The notes beneath the pieces are model-generated. The model worked only from the letters and a program-made list of their open reading frames with translations, did not search any database and was not told where the DNA came from. A DNA stretch of 64,000 nucleotides from Odoribacter lunatus (GTDB lineage: Bacteria; Bacteroidota; Bacteroidia; Bacteroidales; Marinifilaceae). A program made the translations under genes and the position numbers. Numbering within the stretch: position 1 is the stretch's first letter; each line of letters opens with the position of its first letter. Shown here piece by piece: positions 60,226-64,000 of the stretch. The DNA lies in NCBI RefSeq assembly GCF_943193135.1, contig NZ_CALPCZ010000001.1:124001-188000 (forward strand). The letters run 5' to 3'.

Positions 60226-62013
60226 ATGAGTATTGAAAGTTTATTGACGGCAAAGGTAATAGAAGCGGTAAAACAGTGTTACGGCGCAGCGGTGGAAGCA
60301 AAGGATATACAGTTGCAGCCGACACGCAAGGATTTTGCAGGCGATCTGACAGTGGTGGTTTTTCCGTTTACGCGTTATTCTCATAAGTCTCCGGAGGAAA
60401 CCGGCAAGGAGCTGGGAGAGTATCTGAAGCAAAATATAGAGGAAGTACAGGATTACAATGTTATCAAAGGTTTTTTGAATGTAGTCATTTCTTCGGCTTA
60501 CTGGCTGGGAATTTTGAATGAGGTGGCAGGCGAGGAGAGGTACGGTTATGCCAAGCAGGCCAGCGGGAAGAGCTATATGATAGAGTATTCTTCGCCGAAT
60601 ACCAACAAGCCTTTGCATCTGGGACATATCCGGAACAATTTGTTGGGCTGGTCGGTTTCCGAGATACAGAAAGCCAACGGGCATGAGGTGAAAATGGTGA
60701 ATCTGGTGAATGACCGGGGAATCCATATCTGCAAAAGCATGATTGCCTGGCAGAAGTATGCGGAAGGGGCTACTCCCGAATCTACGGGGATGAAGGGGGA
60801 CCATTTTGTCGGAGATTACTATGTCCGTTTTGACAAGGAGTATAAAGCTGAGATAAAGCAGTTGATGGAGCAGGGAATGGAGGAAGAGGAGGCTAAAAAG
60901 AGTGCGCCGATATTGCTGGAGGCACAGGAGATGCTTCGCAAATGGGAGGCGGGGGATGAGGCAACCGTAGCATTGTGGCGCAGGATGAACGATTGGGTGC
61001 TGAAAGGGTTCGATGAGACTTACCGGTTGATGGGGGTCGGGTTCGACAAGGTGTATTTTGAGTCCCAGACTTATAAGAAGGGGCGAGATATCGTGTTGAA
61101 AGGACTGGCGGACGGCGTATTGTATAAGAAAGATACGGGGAGTGTCTGGGCGGATCTGACCGGTGACGGACTGGACCATAAATTGTTGCTGCGGGACGAC
61201 GGAACGTCCGTATATATGACTCAGGATATCGGGACTGCCTATGAGCGGTTCAATGAGTTCGATATGGATGAAATGATTTATGTGGTGGGGAATGAGCAGA
61301 ATTACCATTTTCAGGTATTGTCGTTGATTTGCGGAAAATTGGGATTTTCGTGGGCGAATAAGATCAAGCACCTGTCTTACGGTATGGTGGAATTGCCGGA
61401 GGGCAAGATGAAATCGCGCGAGGGTACGGTGGTGGATGCCGACGACCTGATGCAGGAGATGATCAATACGGCACGTGCCACCTCGAAGGAGCTGGGGAAA
61501 TTGGAGGGCTATACGGAGGCCGAGTCGGAAGAGGTGTACAGAAAAGTGGCTTTGGGGGCGTTGAAGTATTTTATACTGAAAGTGGACCCGAAGAAGACCA
61601 TGATGTTCAATCCGAAAGAGTCCATCGATTTTAACGGAAATACGGGGCCTTTCATTCAATATACCTATGCCCGTATCCAGTCCATATTGCGCAAGGCGGT
61701 GGAAAACGGAACTGTCATTGGTGACAGCGATCTGCATATCACCATTTCGGACAAGGAGCAGGATCTGATTAAGTTGATCGCCAAATTGCCTGCGGTGGTG
61801 AAAGAAGCCGGAGATAATTACAGTCCTGCGCTGTTGGCAAATTATTCTTATGATTTGGCCAAGGAATTCAATCAGTTTTATCATGATTTTTCCATTTTGA
61901 AGGAGGAGGATGACAAGGTGCGCAATTTCCGTCTGTTATTGGCTAAAGAGTGCGGTACTGCCATTCGGAATGCGATGGGTATGTTGGGAATCGAGATGCC
62001 CGAAAGAATGTAA
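60226..62013 (+). CDS. argS: Arginine--tRNA ligase
   Basis: Charges tRNA-Arg. The 595-residue class I synthetase has the N-terminal additional domain (residues about 1-110), the HIGH motif in KPLHLGHIRNNLLGWSV at about residues 129-145 and the KMSKS-type loop as GKMKSREGTVVDADDL near 393. The anticodon-binding C-terminal domain ends MGMLGIEMPERM, as in other ArgS. It has its own promoter and is 10 bases from the PHP phosphatase gene, whose frame opens inside argS but is not read from there. Confidence 0.96.
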   Translation: MSIESLLTAKVIEAVKQCYGAAVEAKDIQLQPTRKDFAGDLTVVVFPFTRYSHKSPEETGKELGEYLKQNIEEVQDYNVIKGFLNVVISSAYWLGILNEVAGEERYGYAKQASGKSYMIEYSSPNTNKPLHLGHIRNNLLGWSVSEIQKANGHEVKMVNLVNDRGIHICKSMIAWQKYAEGATPESTGMKGDHFVGDYYVRFDKEYKAEIKQLMEQGMEEEEAKKSAPILLEAQEMLRKWEAGDEATVALWRRMNDWVLKGFDETYRLMGVGFDKVYFESQTYKKGRDIVLKGLADGVLYKKDTGSVWADLTGDGLDHKLLLRDDGTSVYMTQDIGTAYERFNEFDMDEMIYVVGNEQNYHFQVLSLICGKLGFSWANKIKHLSYGMVELPEGKMKSREGTVVDADDLMQEMINTARATSKELGKLEGYTEAESEEVYRKVALGALKYFILKVDPKKTMMFNPKESIDFNGNTGPFIQYTYARIQSILRKAVENGTVIGDSDLHITISDKEQDLIKLIAKLPAVVKEAGDNYSPALLANYSYDLAKEFNQFYHDFSILKEEDDKVRNFRLLLAKECGTAIRNAMGMLGIEMPERM

Positions 62014-62023
62014 AATTAATGGT

Positions 62024-62872
62024 ATGACGGGGATGACGAATGCGACCAATTACCACAGTCACTGTTCTTTTTGCGACGGGAATGCTCCGATGGAGGAGTT
62101 TGTCAAAGCCGCGATAGAGGCCGGTTTCATCGCTTACGGTTTTTCTTCCCACGCACCGCTGCCGTTTTCCGCCCGCTGGACATTGGCGAGGGAGGAGATG
62201 CCGGCTTATTTGGCGGAGTTTGAGCGGTTGAAACGGGAATATGAAGGAAAGATTGAACTATATGTCGGTCTGGAAATAGATTATCTGAACGAGGCGTCGA
62301 ATCCGGCTTCTGTTTATTTTCAACAGCTTCCGTTGGATTTCCGGATAGGTTCCGTGCATTTGGTGTATGCTCCTGACGGAGAAATTGTGGATACGGATAC
62401 CGGTGCGGAGAATTTTAAACGTCTTGTCGATGCGAATTTTCATGGAGATCTGAAAGCGCTGGTGGGAGCGTATTTCGAAGCGTCTATGCGAATGCTGGAG
62501 AAAGGCGGGTTCGATATAATCGGGCATACGAATAAAGTCTGGTATAATGCGGAGCAGTGCGAGACCGGAGTTACGGATTCGGCATGGTATCAAGCAAAAT
62601 TGGCGGACCTGTTCGCTTTAATTGCGGAAACGGGAGCGATGGTGGAAATTAATACGAAGTATTTTCATCGGAACGGCAGTTTCTTCCCCAATGTAAAGGA
62701 TTGGAAGTATATAAAGCGATGGAATTTGCCGATAGTTGTGAATTCGGATGTGCATTTCCCGGAATTGGTGAATGCAGGGCGTTCGGAGGCATTGAAATTA
62801 TTGAAGGAAGCGGGATTCCGCACCGTCCGGCAATTGATGGGAGGGAAATGGCAGGAGGTGGAAATCGGGTGA
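62024..62872 (+). CDS. PHP-domain histidinol-phosphatase-like protein
   Basis: A 282-residue metal-dependent phosphoesterase. PHP motifs: TNYHSHCSFCDGNAPMEEF near residue 8 (H-x-H with metal-binding His), YGFSSHAPLPF near 40, VGLEIDYL near 82, IGHTNKV near 167 and VVNSDVHFPELV near 235. This arrangement is typical of HisK-type histidinol-phosphatases. The other his genes are not in the window, so the role in histidine synthesis rests on family. ATG 62024 or 62033 are both possible starts. Confidence 0.88.
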   Translation: MTGMTNATNYHSHCSFCDGNAPMEEFVKAAIEAGFIAYGFSSHAPLPFSARWTLAREEMPAYLAEFERLKREYEGKIELYVGLEIDYLNEASNPASVYFQQLPLDFRIGSVHLVYAPDGEIVDTDTGAENFKRLVDANFHGDLKALVGAYFEASMRMLEKGGFDIIGHTNKVWYNAEQCETGVTDSAWYQAKLADLFALIAETGAMVEINTKYFHRNGSFFPNVKDWKYIKRWNLPIVVNSDVHFPELVNAGRSEALKLLKEAGFRTVRQLMGGKWQEVEIG

Positions 62873-62905
62873 GATATGATTTATTGTATATAAAGACATA
62901 ATTTT

Positions 62906-63163
62906 ATGAAGAAGACGATACATTATACAACGAAAGGAGTATGTTCGGTGTATATCGACATTACGGTGGAAGATGAGATTGTTCGGGACGTGTATTTTGA
63001 AGGGGGGTGCAACGGGAATCTGCAAGGAATTTCTGCACTGGTAAAGGGGATGAAGGTGGATGATGTGATTGCCCGTCTGGAAGGGATACACTGTGGCTAT
63101 AAAGGCACTTCCTGTCCGGATCAGTTTGCCCGGGCTTTAAAGGAACTTAAATCGGAATGTTGA
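62906..63163 (+). CDS. TSCPD-domain (TIGR03905 family) protein
   Basis: An 85-residue protein. Its hallmark is YKGTSCPDQFARAL near residue 65, preceded by the GVCSVYIDITV strand and VYFEGGCNGNLQGISAL. TSCPD domains occur at the C-terminus of vitamin B12-dependent ribonucleotide reductases, where they are proposed to bind zinc, and as stand-alone proteins like this one of unknown function. It lies 33 bases after the PHP gene and 1 base before the IMPase gene, so it is co-transcribed with both. Confidence 0.92.
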   Translation: MKKTIHYTTKGVCSVYIDITVEDEIVRDVYFEGGCNGNLQGISALVKGMKVDDVIARLEGIHCGYKGTSCPDQFARALKELKSEC

Positions 63164-63164
63164 T

Positions 63165-63944
63165 ATGGAAAACGGATTTTCAGCGGAAGAAGCCCTGCGC
63201 AAAGCTGTGGAATGGGCGAAAGAGGCGGGACGGATCCAGCTGTCTTTTTTTCGGGGAAATGACCTGGGAGTAAGTACGAAATCGAATGTCTACGATGTGG
63301 TTACCCGGGTGGACAAAGAGTGTGAGGCCTATCTGTTAAAACAGATTGAATCCGTGTATCCGGGACATGCCGTTTTGGGGGAGGAAAGCGGAAAACACGA
63401 AGGAACGGGGGATTTTTGCTGGGTCATAGATCCGCTGGACGGTACGAATAATTACAGCCAGGGGCTTCCCGTGTTTACGGTTTCCATCGGACTGCAATAT
63501 AAAAATGAAACGCTGCTGGGAGTCGTTTATGCGCCTTATTTCAACGAATTATATACGGCTTGTCGCGGACAAGGAGCTTTTCTGAATGACAAGCCTATCC
63601 GGGTCAGCAGCAAGGGCGATCTGGAGCATTCGGTATTGGGGACGGGATTCCCCTATGATAAGGATGTAAATCCGGATAACAACGTACGGAATGTCGCCAG
63701 TATTTTACCCCATTTGAGGGGATTGAGGCGGATGGGATCTGCTGCCTACGATCTTTGTTGTGTGGCTGCCGGTTTTCTTGACGGTTATTGGGAGTTCAGC
63801 CTGAATCTGTGGGATATGTGTGCCGGTGCACTGATTGTGGAAGAGGCCGGGGGAATCATCCGGCATTTCCGGCAGAACCGGAATATTTCGATTATAGCGG
63901 GAAATCCGCAATTGGTGGAGAAAATAGGGGAAAAAATTAAGTAA
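63165..63944 (+). CDS. Inositol monophosphatase family protein
   Basis: A 259-residue Mg-dependent phosphatase. Catalytic motifs are GHAVLGEESG (Glu at about 71), WVIDPLDGTNNYSQG (about 86-100, metal ligands Asp) and WDMCAGALIVEEAGG (about 216-230). The family includes inositol monophosphatase, CysQ and fructose-1,6-bisphosphatase; the spacing fits IMPase or a close relative, but the substrate is not defined. It ends the argS-PHP-TSCPD transcript unless a further gene follows the window edge. Confidence 0.9.
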   Translation: MENGFSAEEALRKAVEWAKEAGRIQLSFFRGNDLGVSTKSNVYDVVTRVDKECEAYLLKQIESVYPGHAVLGEESGKHEGTGDFCWVIDPLDGTNNYSQGLPVFTVSIGLQYKNETLLGVVYAPYFNELYTACRGQGAFLNDKPIRVSSKGDLEHSVLGTGFPYDKDVNPDNNVRNVASILPHLRGLRRMGSAAYDLCCVAAGFLDGYWEFSLNLWDMCAGALIVEEAGGIIRHFRQNRNISIIAGNPQLVEKIGEKIK

Positions 63945-64000
63945 TCTGTTTTACTTTTTGGTATGTGTAAATATTGTATTTGTTTTTTGTTGTGGTTAGT
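63945..64000. other. Window end, no feature seen
   Basis: Fifty-six T-rich bases after the IMPase stop with no gene or hairpin visible before the edge. Confidence 0.5.

Noticed and set aside
60241-61884. A 547-codon open frame on the minus strand over argS
   Set aside because: argS is certain on the plus strand with HIGH and KMSKS-type motifs; the antisense frame has low-complexity composition and no recognisable domain.
61910-62023. Upstream start of the PHP phosphatase inside argS
   Set aside because: It is the off-frame of argS; the conserved PHP start lies after the argS stop.

Overview
The window reads as chromosome of a gut-type Bacteroidota, order Bacteroidales (an Odoribacteraceae-like member is a guess from protein flavour). 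Support: many genes preceded by the Bacteroidetes sigma-ABfr promoter (TTTG, 19-21 bases, TAnnTTTG) with few Shine-Dalgarno sequences; a signal peptidase I about twice the usual length; a glycine-lipid acyltransferase pair; DUF4286 next to ruvC; rsfS-ftsH-cdsA-psd synteny; a fused class I fumarase; S9 exopeptidases and two DUF6266 proteins. Most of it is ordinary housekeeping DNA on both strands.

Layout. 0-6 kb: dapB end, lepB, an exported hypothetical, the glycine-lipid pair (minus) and an OmpA/TPR lipoprotein. 6.2-10.9 kb (minus): rplU-rpmA, then serS, a TPR protein, DUF4286 and ruvC. 11-15 kb (plus): a DUF5686 outer-membrane protein, a PlsC-like acyltransferase and an omega-amidase-like hydrolase. 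15.0-15.7 kb: a small hypothetical gene with a strongly structured RNA candidate in front of it. 15.8-19.2 kb: nitroreductase lipoprotein, DPP-IV-like peptidase, trmD. 19.2-20.8 kb: small accessory patch with a DUF4143 ATPase, palindromes and a WG-repeat remnant. 20.9-30.2 kb: DJ-1 protein, 1-Cys peroxiredoxin, upp, secA-lgt-M16 peptidase. 30.3-35.7 kb (minus): rsfS-ftsH-cdsA-psd-panB-rluA-type gene. 35.8-39.1 kb: class V aminotransferase, two small membrane proteins, an acidic pRiA4-ORF3-like protein, miaA. 39.2-44.6 kb: fumarase, OmpA-type porin, patatin/BamA protein. 44.8-47.2 kb: WYL regulator divergent from a DUF6266 pair, then tRNA-Asp. 47.3-50.9 kb (minus): bcp-recA and a DPP5-like peptidase. 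51.2-54.0 kb: an AT-rich accessory block (four-CxxCxGxG protein, SH3 lipoprotein, 56-residue basic protein, UDG-like protein). 54.6-64 kb: PAP2 phosphatase, thioredoxin, HxlR regulator with a divergent NTF2-like/flavoprotein pair, ispE, membrane proteins, MscS, argS, PHP phosphatase, TSCPD protein, IMPase.

How genes work together. Envelope biogenesis dominates: protein export and maturation (secA, lgt, lepB), lipids (cdsA, psd, glycine-lipid pair, PlsC-like), membrane quality control (ftsH) and outer-membrane proteins. Translation and tRNA modification genes (serS, argS, rplU, rpmA, trmD, miaA, rluA-type, rsfS, tRNA-Asp) are scattered among them. Redox/stress genes (peroxiredoxins, DJ-1, thioredoxin, flavoprotein) form small units.

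Best candidates for something undescribed: the closed-helix RNA at about 15.50-15.64 kb, the 51.2-53.4 kb three-gene operon, a possible rplU autoregulatory leader at 10.9 kb, and the WYL/DUF6266 unit. No CRISPR array, complete insertion sequence, prophage or rRNA operon was seen.
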